Assembly (NCBI GenBank): GCA_050011195.1
Contig: JBEKJO010000003.1
Span: 1 to 64,000, forward strand
Source of the DNA: PALSA-1440 sp050011195
GTDB lineage: Bacteria; Verrucomicrobiota; Verrucomicrobiia; Limisphaerales; UBA8199
Direction of reading: 5' to 3'
DNA length: 64,000 nt
This document shows, in pieces, positions 32,265 through 42,267 of this stretch. Each line of letters begins with the position of its first letter. Position 1 is the stretch's first letter. Position numbers and translations under genes: made by a program. The notes below the pieces were generated by a model. The model was given only the letters and a program-made list of their open reading frames with translations, did not search any database and had not been told where the DNA came from.

Positions 32265-33494
32265 ATGAATCTGTTGACCGAGTTGAAAGAAGGGCTGGCC
32301 ATTTCGTGGAGCGCGATCTGCGCCAACACGCTGCGCTCGGTGCTGACGACGCTGGGGATCGTGATCGGCATCGTCACGGTCACGCTGATGGGCACGGCGA
32401 TTGAGGGATTGAACCGCGCGTTTCTCAAAGTCATTTCCGTCATGGGGGCGGACGTGCTCTTTGTCCAGCGCGAGGACTGGTCCGGCCCGGATTCGGAGGC
32501 GGAGTGGCTCAAAATCCAAAAGCGGCCCCATCTCACCATCGAGCAGGCCAGCGCGCTGGAGCGGGATTTGACGCTGGCCCGCGCGGTTACGCCAGTGGCT
32601 TTTGATCAACGGATGATCAAATACGAGAAACATGACGCCAGCGGCGTTCAGATCGTCGGCTCAACCGACCAGCTCTTGCTCACCGGCGGCATTTCGATCA
32701 CCGAGGGGCGTTTTCTTTCCGCGGCCGATGCCGAGGGGGGGCGGCCCGTGTGCGTGATCGGTTCGACCGTGGCCACCAACCTGTTTCCGCGGGAATCGCC
32801 GCTCGGGAAAAGGGTTATTATTGGGCCGCGGCCCTTTGAAGTGATCGGCGTGCTGGAGAAACAGGGAGATATGTTTGGCCAATTCGACAACCAGGCGATC
32901 ATTCCGCTGCGGCAATTAACGGCGGCCTTCTTGCACACGCGCGATCTGGAGATGATCCAGGTCAAGGTCAAGGACGTCGCGGACTTGGAGAACGCCAAAG
33001 ACGAATTGCACAGTGTCATGCGCCGCATCCGGCGCCTGGCGCCGGGCGACCCGGATGATTTCGCCATCAACCAGCAAGAGCAAGCCCTGGAGATGGTTCA
33101 CAAGGTAACGGCCATCATCGGCGGGATCGGCCTGTTCATCACCGGGTTGTCGCTCTTTGTCGGCGGCATCGGCATCATGAACATCATGTTCGTCTCCGTC
33201 ACGGAGCGGACCCGCGAAATCGGCATCCGCAAAGCCATCGGCGCCAGGCGGCGCACCATCCTGCTGCAATTCCTGATCGAAGCGGCGACGATCTGTTTGA
33301 TCGGCGGCGCCATCGGACTCGGCATCGCTTGGCCGCTGACCCTGCTGTTGCAGCAGTACATGCCGGCCGCCCTGTCGCCCACCGTCGTCAGCCTGGCCCT
33401 GCTCGTATCGCTGGTCACGGGAGTGTTGTCGGGCTTTGTGCCGGCCTGGCGCGCCGCGCGGATGAACCCGGTGGACGCGCTGAGGAACGAGTGA
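32265..33494 (+). CDS. ABC transporter permease (MacB/FtsX type)
   Basis: 409 residues with the MacB architecture: one N-terminal transmembrane helix (SVLTTLGIVIGIVTVTLM), a large periplasmic domain (MacB_PCD; about residues 45-275, with PVCVIGSTVATNLFP), then three C-terminal helices. The FtsX signature GIGIMNIMFVSVTERTREIG precedes helix 3, and RKAIGARRRTILLQFLIEA follows it; the end PAWRAARMNPVDALRNE is typical. It lies 44 nt after the ATPase gene and 7 nt before a second permease gene. Confidence 0.93.
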   Translation: MNLLTELKEGLAISWSAICANTLRSVLTTLGIVIGIVTVTLMGTAIEGLNRAFLKVISVMGADVLFVQREDWSGPDSEAEWLKIQKRPHLTIEQASALERDLTLARAVTPVAFDQRMIKYEKHDASGVQIVGSTDQLLLTGGISITEGRFLSAADAEGGRPVCVIGSTVATNLFPRESPLGKRVIIGPRPFEVIGVLEKQGDMFGQFDNQAIIPLRQLTAAFLHTRDLEMIQVKVKDVADLENAKDELHSVMRRIRRLAPGDPDDFAINQQEQALEMVHKVTAIIGGIGLFITGLSLFVGGIGIMNIMFVSVTERTREIGIRKAIGARRRTILLQFLIEAATICLIGGAIGLGIAWPLTLLLQQYMPAALSPTVVSLALLVSLVTGVLSGFVPAWRAARMNPVDALRNE

Positions 33495-33501
33495 AGTCTG
33501 C

Positions 33502-34764
<1,263 letters not shown>

Positions 34765-34851
34765 CAGACTTGGGAACGCCCGCTGATCAAGCGCCGGTGC
34801 GCCCCCGGGTTTTCGCTTCCGCTTCGCGAGAGGAAGTGGCACCATCCCGGC

Positions 34852-35667
34852 ATGTCCGCAAAGCTCACCATTGGTTTTCTCGGCGCCGGCAAAATGGCCA
34901 CGGCCCTGGCCCGGGGTTTTATTCGGGCTGGACTCGTTACCGCCGGCCAGGTTACCGCCAGTGATCCCAGCGAGACGGCCCGCGCTTCGTTCGCCCAAGA
35001 AGTCGGCGCGAAAACGACGGCGTCCAACCCGAATGTGGCGAAGTTCGCCGATGTTCTGGTGCTGGCCGTCAAGCCGGATCAGGTCGGCGGCGTGCTGGCC
35101 GATATTCGCGACTGCTTCACCGCCAAACATTGTCTCCTCTCGATCGCTGCCGGCGTGCCGCTGGCGAAGCTCGAGGCCGGGCTGGGGGCGGGAGCGCGCC
35201 TCATTCGCGTGATGCCGAACACCCCCGCGCTGGTCGGCGCCTCGGCCAGCGCCTATGCCCTGGGCAAGTCAGCCCTCCTGGAAGATAGCGAGTTGGCCCA
35301 GACGCTTCTCTCCGCCGTCGGCGTGGCGTTTCAAGTCAAGGAGTCATTGCTTGATGCGGTCACCGGCCTGAGCGGCAGCGGGCCGGCCTATGCTTGCCTT
35401 TTCATCGAGGGCCTCAGCGATGGCGGGGTCGCGGCGGGCCTGCCGCGTGAAATCGCGACCCGGCTGGCGGCCCAGACCGTGCTGGGCAGCGCGAAAATGG
35501 TCCTCGAAACCGGCCTGCATCCCGGCGTCCTTAAGGACATGGTCACCAGCCCGGGCGGCACGACCATCGAGGGCCTGCACGAACTGGAAAAGGGCAAACT
35601 GCGCGGCACACTCATTAGCGCCGTGCGCGCGGCGACGGAGAAATCGAAGAAGCTGGGACAGGGTTGA
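34852..35667 (+). CDS. proC: Pyrroline-5-carboxylate reductase
   Basis: Last step of proline synthesis: NAD(P)H-dependent reduction of 1-pyrroline-5-carboxylate; cytoplasmic. 271 residues. Rossmann motif IGFLGAGKMATALARGF at residues 7-23, LAVKPDQVGGVL, RVMPNTPALVGASASAY and the substrate-binding block TGLSGSGPAYACLFIEGLSDGG. The C-terminal TSPGGTTIEGLHELE is diagnostic. It is followed after 6 nt by the AI-2E family transporter gene, so the two probably share a transcript. Confidence 0.96.
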   Translation: MSAKLTIGFLGAGKMATALARGFIRAGLVTAGQVTASDPSETARASFAQEVGAKTTASNPNVAKFADVLVLAVKPDQVGGVLADIRDCFTAKHCLLSIAAGVPLAKLEAGLGAGARLIRVMPNTPALVGASASAYALGKSALLEDSELAQTLLSAVGVAFQVKESLLDAVTGLSGSGPAYACLFIEGLSDGGVAAGLPREIATRLAAQTVLGSAKMVLETGLHPGVLKDMVTSPGGTTIEGLHELEKGKLRGTLISAVRAATEKSKKLGQG

Positions 35668-35673
35668 ATCAGC

Positions 35674-36927
35674 ATGAACTTCCCTCCGCCCACCGAGCGA
35701 CAGGCCCGCGTGATCTGGCTGGCCTTGACCGGTCTGGCGGTGGCGGCGCTGGTGGCGCTGGTGGTGGCGCTGATTTGGGGGCTGGGCCAGGTGCTGCGCA
35801 TGCTTTCGCCGGTGCTGTGGCCCATCGCCGTGGCCGGCGTGATTGCCTACCTGCTCGATCCGGTCGTGGATTTTATCGAACGCAAAGGCGCCTCGCGGCC
35901 CCGCGCCATTCTTTGTGTGTTCGGCCTCGCGCTGGTGATGGTGGCCGCCGTGTTCGGCAGCGTCGTGCCACAGTTGATCAACGAGACCCGCCAGCTTGCC
36001 CTTCGCATCCCGGCTTACGCGGCCCGCGTCGAAAAGCGCGCGGAGTATTGGTTGAGTCATCCCCCGGAGGTGGTGAAGCGGTGGCTGGAGAGAGAATCGG
36101 GCGCTAAGGAAACTCACGGTTCCGTCACCGCGCCGAATGAGAGCGCGCCCGAGTTCCCCATGAACGGCGCCAGCACCGCCGCCTTGGGCGGCACCAACAC
36201 CCCCTCGCTCCTCGAGGGCGCGCTCAGCACGGAACGCTTGCAGACGGCCACAGGCTGGGTGGCCAAGGCCTTGCCCAAAATCGGTTCCTGGCTCTTCGGC
36301 CAGGTCGGTCGGGTAGCGTCGTGGGTCAGTATGCTGGCCGGGGTGGCGCTGATCCCGGTTTACGCGTTTTATTTCCTCCTGGAAAAGCGTGGCATTTCCT
36401 CGCACTGGACGGACTACCTGCCGGTCGCCGACTCCGGGTTCAAGAACGAGCTGGTGTTCGTCCTCAATGCCATCAACAACTACCTCATCACCTTCTTCCG
36501 GGGCCAGGTCCTGGTGGCCATTTGCGACGGCACTCTCTACGGAATCGGCTTTCTGATCATCGGCCTGCCCTATGCCGTGCTCATCGGCGTCATGGCCGTC
36601 TTCCTGACCATGATTCCCTATTTAGGGGCTATTGTGACTTGCTTCACCGCGCTGGTCATCGCCCTCGTCCAATTCGGCGATTGGTTGCATCCGCTCCTGG
36701 TGCTCGCCGTATTTGGAGTCGTCCAGGCGCTGGAAGCCCTGTTCATTTCCCCCCGGATCATGGGCGGGCGCGTGGGGTTGCATCCGGTCACCATCATCAT
36801 CGCGGTGATGGCCGGCACGACTTTGCTCGGCGGGCTGCTCGGCGGCATCCTGGCCATCCCCCTCACCGCCGCGCTCCGCGTCCTGATGTTCCGCTACGTC
36901 TGGAAAAGGCCGGAACGTGAGAAGTGA
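35674..36927 (+). CDS. AI-2E family (TqsA/PerM-like) membrane transporter
   Basis: 417 residues with the AI-2E/UPF0118 pattern: two N-terminal helices (LTGLAVAALVALVVALIWG; VLWPIAVAGVIAYLLDPVVDF), a third (AILCVFGLALVMVAAVFGSV), a long soluble loop (about residues 115-205, with a Ser/Asn/Gly-rich part), then five C-terminal helices including IPVYAFYFLLEKRG, FFRGQVLVAICDGTLYGIGF and GVVQALEALFISPRIMGGRVGLHP. Substrates vary (autoinducer-2 export, Na+/H+ exchange). The stop codon is provided by a GTGANNN heptamer repeat, which also encodes the last Glu-Lys. Confidence 0.92.
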   Translation: MNFPPPTERQARVIWLALTGLAVAALVALVVALIWGLGQVLRMLSPVLWPIAVAGVIAYLLDPVVDFIERKGASRPRAILCVFGLALVMVAAVFGSVVPQLINETRQLALRIPAYAARVEKRAEYWLSHPPEVVKRWLERESGAKETHGSVTAPNESAPEFPMNGASTAALGGTNTPSLLEGALSTERLQTATGWVAKALPKIGSWLFGQVGRVASWVSMLAGVALIPVYAFYFLLEKRGISSHWTDYLPVADSGFKNELVFVLNAINNYLITFFRGQVLVAICDGTLYGIGFLIIGLPYAVLIGVMAVFLTMIPYLGAIVTCFTALVIALVQFGDWLHPLLVLAVFGVVQALEALFISPRIMGGRVGLHPVTIIIAVMAGTTLLGGLLGGILAIPLTAALRVLMFRYVWKRPEREK

Positions 36928-36940
36928 AACGTGAAACGTG
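36917..36940. repeat. Heptamer array (GTGANNN) at the 3' end of the AI-2E gene
   Basis: GTGA at 36917, 36924 and 36931 and GTGG at 36938 are in 7-bp phase (units GTGAGAA, GTGAAAC, GTGAAAC). The TGA of the second unit is the stop codon of the gene. Confidence 0.8.
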
Positions 36941-37429
36941 GACATCTCGCCGGAACGTCCGCGTTTGTGCGCCAGCGGATAGCTCGGCGAGCGGTCCCGG
37001 CCTTCCCCTGGCGGTGGTGGGGTGCGCCCGGTGGCCAACATCTTCTTTCCACTTGGGGCTTGACTCCTGGCGGAAAATATGCTTCACTGCGCAAAACCCG
37101 AGGGTCTGGGTCGCCCGGACCCCTCCCGGCCCGGTCTGAGCCGCTGCCGCAGGGGAGTCCCATCCGACCCAGACTCGCGCCCCGGGGAGTTGCTCTCCCC
37201 CTCGCGCTGGGGTAGCGCCTATGCAGCACCGTTGACGGTCTGATTGCGGCCAAAAATCAGTGACGGAGTGTGTACCGGCCAAGCCCAACACGCGGTTTAT
37301 CCCGGAAGTGATGCCAACACGGCGGTAGTGGCGAGGTGCGCCCGTCTGCCTATATCCCCGGGCCCTCTGGACCCCACAATACCCAAGAGGCGCTCGACAA
37401 TTTGTGTATGCTGCCCTAGTGTGGCCGGG
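36941..37429. other. Intergenic region before the ECF sigma gene
   Basis: About 490 bp with no convincing gene. It is GC-rich with several short G/C palindromes. It should hold the promoter of the sigma-kinase unit, but I cannot mark one with confidence. Frames that run through it lack coding character. Confidence 0.5.
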
Positions 37430-37987
37430 GTGAGCCAGGTGACGCTTATTCTCGATGCCATTCAGCACGGCGATTCCAAAGCGGCGGACGAATTGCTGCC
37501 GCTGATCTACGATGAACTGCGCCGGCTGGCCACGCACAAGATGGCCTACGAAGCCCCGGGCCAGACGTTGCAACCGACTGCACTCGTGCATGAAGCCTGG
37601 CTGCGCCTCGTCGGCGAGGGCGATCCCGGCTGGCAGAACCGTGCGCATTTCTTCGCCGCGGCTGCGGAAGCTATGCGGCGGATTCTCATTGATCGCGCCC
37701 GCCGCAAACTGGCCTGCCGCCGCGGCGGCGGGCAGGTGCGAGTGGAACTGAAAGAGTCCGCCCTCGAAGCCCCCGCCGACGACGAGAAGCTCCTGCAAGT
37801 TCACGACGCGCTGGAGGTGCTGGCGGCTGAGGACCCGCAGAAAGCCGAGATCGTGAAGCTGCGGTTCTTTGGAGGACTTAGCCATGAAGAGATCGCCACG
37901 GTGCTCGGCGTGAATGAAAAGACCGTCCGCCGTCACTGGGAGGTGGCCAAGGTGCGGCTCTTCCAGATCATCAAAGCGGCGCAATGA
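37430..37987 (+). CDS. ECF-type RNA polymerase sigma factor (TIGR02999-like)
   Basis: About 185 residues. Region 2: DELLPLIYDELRRLATHKM, with TLQPTALVHEAWLRLV as the promoter-melting segment and MRRILIDRARRKLACRRGG. Region 4: KAEIVKLRFFGGLSHEEIATVLGVNEKTVRRHWEVAKVRL, a helix-turn-helix for the -35 element. This pattern fits the sigma-70 family TIGR02999, common in Planctomycetota, Verrucomicrobiota and Acidobacteriota. The GTG at 37430 gives the usual short N-terminus (SQVTLILDAIQHGDSKAA); another GTG is 9 nt upstream. No anti-sigma gene is adjacent; a Ser/Thr kinase gene follows after 61 nt, suggesting control by phosphorylation. Confidence 0.92.
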   Translation: MSQVTLILDAIQHGDSKAADELLPLIYDELRRLATHKMAYEAPGQTLQPTALVHEAWLRLVGEGDPGWQNRAHFFAAAAEAMRRILIDRARRKLACRRGGGQVRVELKESALEAPADDEKLLQVHDALEVLAAEDPQKAEIVKLRFFGGLSHEEIATVLGVNEKTVRRHWEVAKVRLFQIIKAAQ

Positions 37988-38048
37988 ATCAACCACATCG
38001 CTACTCTACTGTCCGTTTTCTCTCGCCGACGGCGCATGTAAGGATGAG

Positions 38049-41000
38049 ATGGAGTCTCAGGACGCAATCTTTCTGACTGCCCGGGACATTGCCGACCCGG
38101 CTGAACGCGCCAGGTATCTGACCCAGGCGTGTGGCAAGGATGCGGATTTGCGCCAACGCGTTGAGGCCCTGGTGCGCGACGCCGCGGGGGCGGACGAGTT
38201 CTTCGGCCCGGACGGCACGGTCGTCAGCAGCACGCCCGTAACGGAAGGTCCGGGCACGGTCATTGGCCGGTTCAAGCTGCTGGAAAAGATCGGCGAAGGC
38301 GGCATGGGTGTGGTTTACATGGCCGAACAACGCGAGCCGGTCATCCGCAAGGTAGCCCTCAAGATCATCAAGCTGGGCATGGACACCAGGCAGGTCATCG
38401 CGCGGTTCGAAGCCGAACGTCAGGCGCTGGCGCTGATGGATCACCCTAACATCGCCAAGGTGTTGGACGGCGGCGCCACTGACAGTGGCCGGCCGTATTT
38501 TGTGATGGACCTCGTCCCCGGCCTGCCCATCACGCAGTTCTGCGACGAGGCCAATCTCCCGACGCACGACCGGCTCGAATTGTTCCTGGAAGTCTGTTCG
38601 GCCATTCAGCACGCGCATCAGAAGGGCATCATTCACCGCGACATCAAACCGTCCAACATCCTGGTGACCCTGCACGGCGACAAGCCGGTCCCGAAGGTGA
38701 TTGATTTCGGCGTGGCCAAGGCCACCCAGGGACGCCTGACGGACAAGACGCTGTTCACCCAGTTCCAGCAGTTCATCGGCACCCCGGCCTACATGAGCCC
38801 GGAACAGGCGAGCCTGAGCGGGTTGGATATTGACACCCGCAGCGACATCTACGCGCTCGGTGTCTTGTTGTATGAACTGCTCACGGGCCGGACCCCGTTC
38901 GATGGCCAGGAATTGCTCCAGGCCGGGCTGGACGAAATGCGGCGGACGATCCGGGAGAAGCAACCGCCGCGGCCCTCGAACCGGATCAGCACCCTGCAGG
39001 GCGAGGACCTGACCGCCACCGCCAAACACCGCCGCACCGACCCGCCGAAACTGATTCATCTCGTGCGCGGCGACCTGGACTGGATCGTGATGAAGGCGCT
39101 GGAGAAAGACCGCGCGCGGCGCTACGAGACGGCCAACGGGTTGGCGGCGGACATCAAGCGGCATATAAACTGCGAGCCGGTGGTCGCGCGTCCGCCGAGC
39201 CGGCTGTATGAGTTTCAGCAGACCGTCCGGCGGCACAAATTCGGCTTCGCCGCGACGGCGGCGCTCATCACCGTGCTCGCGGTCGGCGTGCTCGTGAGCC
39301 GGTCGGAAGCGATTCGGGCGCGGCGCGCGGAGCAGGAACAAGCCCGGTTGCGGCGGCAGGCCGAGACCGAGGCCGCTAAGAGCGAGCAAGTGGCCCAATT
39401 CATGAAGGACATGCTCAAAGGCGTCGGCCCAAAGGTAGCGTTAGGCCGCGACACGAAGCTGCTGCACGAAATATTGGACAATACCGCCGAGCGCGCCCGC
39501 CACGACTTGCGAGGGCAACCTGAGGTTGCGGCCGAATTGCTGTCCACGATTGGCGGCACTTACCTCCAGGTCTATGACTTCACCAGAGCAGAGGCGATGG
39601 AACGCGAAGCGTTGCGACTGAGAAGATCGCTTTACGGCGACACGAACCCGGTGACAGCCGCTTCCCTCAATGGCCTGGCCCGGGTATTGATCAACCGTCG
39701 GGGACCACTGGACTTAGCGGAAGCCGAGCGCATGACACGCCAGGCATTATCCATCTGGAAAAAGCTGGGCGGCGATGACAGTGAGGACGCCGCACTGTCA
39801 CTGTACCTTCTGGGAAGCGTGTTCTGCAACCAGGGCAAGTTGACTGAGGCTGAAACCGTGTATCGCAAATCCCTCGCGATTCGTCGAAGGCTTTTCGGCA
39901 ACGAACATAAGGACGTAGCCAGTGCCCTCGACAACCTGGGGTTGGTTTTGACCGGCCTGGGCAAGCTGGATGACGCCGAGGAGGCGATCCGCGAGGCCCT
40001 AATGATTCAGAAAAAGCTGTTTGGGGCGGAGCATCCGGATGTGGGGGATTCGCTCCTCAATTTGGCGACAGTCCTCGGGCGTCGAGGCAAGCTATCCGAG
40101 GCAGAAGCCGCATGTCGTGACACGGTCGCCATGCGCCGGAAGTTGATGGGCAACGACAATTTGGCAGTGGGGGCCGCCCTTTCACAGCTGGCGGGCCTGT
40201 GCCGGGAGGAGGGTAAGCTGGCCGAGGCCGAAGCGGTCTGTCGCGAGGAGTTAGCACTGGAAAAGAAACTTTCGGGCAGCGGCTACAACCTGGCCCACTC
40301 ACTCCAACTGCTGAGCGACATCCTTTACGACCAAGCCAAATGGGCGGAGGCCGAAGCGCCGTGCCGGGAGTCTATAAACCTATTCAAGCAGTTGGCACAA
40401 GATGACCCCAAGCGCAGCGACTACCCCATAGACTTGGGACACAGCCAATGCCAACTTGCCAACGTGCTGGCTAAAACCGGCCGGCGCGAGCTGGCCGAAC
40501 AGATCCTGCGGGAGGCCGCTGAGCGCGGGAACGCTTCGGACTTGAACGCGCTCGCCTGGTCCCTCGCAACCAGCGCCGACCCGAATTTGCGGGACGGAAC
40601 TAATGCCGCCGTTTTCGCCGAAAAAGCGGTGGCGGCGACCAACCGGAGGAATGTCAGTTACCTGGACACGCTGGCCGCTGCGTATGCGGAGACCGGCCAG
40701 TTCGCGAAGGCCGTCAGCATTCAACACGAGGCCATCGCTCTATCGCAACGTGAAGAAGAAAAGAAGGATTTGGCCTCGCGGCTCAAGCTCTACGAGAGCC
40801 ATTCTCCCTATCGAGACGATGGTGCGCTGGCCATGCTGGCGAACGCCCGGCTGCGCGAAGGCAAGTTTGTCGAAGCTGAAGCACCGGCCCGCGAATGCCT
40901 GACCCTCCGCGAAATTGAAATTCCGGACGACTGGCGCACGTTCAATGCCCGCAGCATGTTGGGCGGCAGCCTGCTGGGACAAAAGAAATACGCGGAAGCC

Positions 41001-41186
41001 GAACCCCTGCTGCTCGCAGGCTACCAAGGCATGAAGCAGCGTGAAGCCAGGATTCCCCTGGAAGGCAAACCGCGTCTGACGGAGACTCTTCAGCGCCTGG
41101 TGCAACTGTACGAAGCCATAGGCCGGCCGGACCAAGCCGCCAAGTGGCAGCAGAAGCTGGCCGAATTTGACAAAGCCGCAAAGTAG
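38049..41186 (+). CDS. Transmembrane Ser/Thr protein kinase with TPR sensor region
   Basis: 1045 residues. Kinase domain (about 75-345): glycine loop LEKIGEGGMGVVYMAE, Lys in VALKIIKLGM, catalytic loop HRDIKPSNIL, DFG as VIDFGVAK, activation segment GTPAYMSPEQASLSGLD. A single transmembrane helix follows (FGFAATAALITVLAVGVLV, about 400-420), then a coiled-coil stretch (EQEQARLRRQAETEAAKSEQ). The outer part contains repeated TPRs of the kinesin-light-chain type (AEAETVYRKSLAIRRRLFG, DDAEEAIREALMIQKKLFG). A signal sensed by the TPR domain could drive phosphorylation of the sigma factor encoded just upstream. The ATG at 38049 starts the conserved ESQDAIFLTAR region. Confidence 0.95.
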   Translation: MESQDAIFLTARDIADPAERARYLTQACGKDADLRQRVEALVRDAAGADEFFGPDGTVVSSTPVTEGPGTVIGRFKLLEKIGEGGMGVVYMAEQREPVIRKVALKIIKLGMDTRQVIARFEAERQALALMDHPNIAKVLDGGATDSGRPYFVMDLVPGLPITQFCDEANLPTHDRLELFLEVCSAIQHAHQKGIIHRDIKPSNILVTLHGDKPVPKVIDFGVAKATQGRLTDKTLFTQFQQFIGTPAYMSPEQASLSGLDIDTRSDIYALGVLLYELLTGRTPFDGQELLQAGLDEMRRTIREKQPPRPSNRISTLQGEDLTATAKHRRTDPPKLIHLVRGDLDWIVMKALEKDRARRYETANGLAADIKRHINCEPVVARPPSRLYEFQQTVRRHKFGFAATAALITVLAVGVLVSRSEAIRARRAEQEQARLRRQAETEAAKSEQVAQFMKDMLKGVGPKVALGRDTKLLHEILDNTAERARHDLRGQPEVAAELLSTIGGTYLQVYDFTRAEAMEREALRLRRSLYGDTNPVTAASLNGLARVLINRRGPLDLAEAERMTRQALSIWKKLGGDDSEDAALSLYLLGSVFCNQGKLTEAETVYRKSLAIRRRLFGNEHKDVASALDNLGLVLTGLGKLDDAEEAIREALMIQKKLFGAEHPDVGDSLLNLATVLGRRGKLSEAEAACRDTVAMRRKLMGNDNLAVGAALSQLAGLCREEGKLAEAEAVCREELALEKKLSGSGYNLAHSLQLLSDILYDQAKWAEAEAPCRESINLFKQLAQDDPKRSDYPIDLGHSQCQLANVLAKTGRRELAEQILREAAERGNASDLNALAWSLATSADPNLRDGTNAAVFAEKAVAATNRRNVSYLDTLAAAYAETGQFAKAVSIQHEAIALSQREEEKKDLASRLKLYESHSPYRDDGALAMLANARLREGKFVEAEAPARECLTLREIEIPDDWRTFNARSMLGGSLLGQKKYAEAEPLLLAGYQGMKQREARIPLEGKPRLTETLQRLVQLYEAIGRPDQAAKWQQKLAEFDKAAK

Positions 41187-41191
41187 GCCGG

Positions 41192-41215
41192 CACGTTTCA
41201 CGCTTCACGTTTCAC
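41192..41215. repeat. Heptamer array (NNNTCAC) after the kinase gene
   Basis: TCAC at 41198, 41205 and 41212 in 7-bp phase (GTTTCAC, GCTTCAC, GTTTCAC), 6 nt after the kinase stop codon. Confidence 0.75.
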
Positions 41216-41304
41216 CCCTGCCCCTGCTTCAGACCCGAGCCGCTCCTCAAGAAATCTTTCATTTCCCTGTCCGTTTCTCCCCCCGGATTCCGCATGGGTT
41301 AACG

Positions 41305-41370
41305 ATGGGCAATAACGCTCAAAAACTAAAACCAGGCGCCTGGCGCCTAAAGAGAAAGAACAGACAATGA
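41305..41370 (+). CDS. Possible upstream ORF coupled to the gene at 41367
   Basis: A 21-codon frame (starting MGNNAQKLKPGAW, very basic at the end) whose TGA overlaps the ATG of the next gene as ATGA. It contains a 15-bp palindromic stretch, AGGCGCC-T-GGCGCCT (about 41334-41348), able to form a hairpin just before the downstream start. Its first 14 nt of context (CGATGGGCAATAAC) recur at 42251-42264 before the following gene. It could be a control peptide or chance; no ribosome binding site is clear. Confidence 0.35.
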   Translation: MGNNAQKLKPGAWRLKRKNRQ

Positions 41371-42170
41371 AAAATCAAATCACACTAACAAACGTAATAC
41401 GCCGGCCTCGCGGCTTCAGGTCAGCGCTGGCGGCTCTCCTGCTGCTGGGGATCGCCGCTTCGTCCTCGTCCGGCCAGGTCCTCCCGCCCTCCTCACTGCC
41501 TTATGGGTACAGTTACGAGGAATGGTCGGCCAAATTGTGGCACTTTATGCTGGGGCAATCCACCAACCACCTGGATTCGTTGGGTAGTCCGGACATTTGC
41601 AGCGGACCCGCCAGCCGCGTCCGGTTTCCGGGCCCACTGACTATCGCGAGTGTCGGGGGCGGCCAGTCCCCCCCCGCAACAACCAACCACATCATCGTTC
41701 CCGAGGGCACCCCGCTGTTTTTCCCGGTTCTGTCCTTCTGGCAGGATAATGGCGCCTGCCCCTTATCCGCGTTCACCACGTTTACGGCGGATCAACTGGC
41801 GGCGTTTGTCGAGGCACAGTGGAGCCTCGCCACCGAGACCTCGTGCACGATTGATGGAGTCGCGGTTGCCGGCCTGGAAGACCCGACCAACACGATCTAT
41901 CACGTGGTGTCCACGCCCTTCAGCTACACCACCGCGGAACATGACAATATGTTGGCAGCGGCCTTTGGTGCGGCTGCAGCCTGCATTCCGGGGGACTTCA
42001 CCATCTATCCGGCGGTGGCCGATGGCGTGTATTTGATGGTCGCCCCGCTTTCGCCCGGCAAACACACGATCCACACCCTCGGAGTGCTCGGCCCTCTCAG
42101 CGCGCCCTACACCAAGACGGACAACACCGAGGAGATCACGGTGATCCACGACGGTCACCCGCAACTATGA
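41367..42170 (+). CDS. Secreted protein of unknown function
   Basis: 267 residues with a basic N-terminus and signal peptide (ALAALLLLGIAASSSSGQ). I do not recognise a named domain. YSYEEWSAKLWHFMLGQSTNHL followed by a Cys-containing segment (DICSGPASRVRFPG), then HIIVPEGTPLFFPVLSF and a late PLSPGKHTIHTLG suggest an extracellular beta-sandwich. At least four Cys are present (DIC, NGAC, TSC, AAC), possibly disulfide-linked. It is followed by the GloVer-repeat protein gene, which shares a short upstream sequence, so the two may be regulated together. Confidence 0.75.
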   Translation: MKNQITLTNVIRRPRGFRSALAALLLLGIAASSSSGQVLPPSSLPYGYSYEEWSAKLWHFMLGQSTNHLDSLGSPDICSGPASRVRFPGPLTIASVGGGQSPPATTNHIIVPEGTPLFFPVLSFWQDNGACPLSAFTTFTADQLAAFVEAQWSLATETSCTIDGVAVAGLEDPTNTIYHVVSTPFSYTTAEHDNMLAAAFGAAAACIPGDFTIYPAVADGVYLMVAPLSPGKHTIHTLGVLGPLSAPYTKTDNTEEITVIHDGHPQL

Positions 42171-42267
42171 CGGGCTCCATGACGGAGGTGGCCGGCCATG
42201 CTTGCTTTTTTCTGATTGCAGGGTAAAATGGCGCTACGAGCAACAATACCCGATGGGCAATAACATT

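Noticed and set aside
36863..37996. A 377-codon minus-strand frame spanning the sigma factor gene and its upstream spacer
   Set aside because: It lies opposite the clear ECF sigma gene and has no motif; its end runs into the AI-2E gene's repeat.
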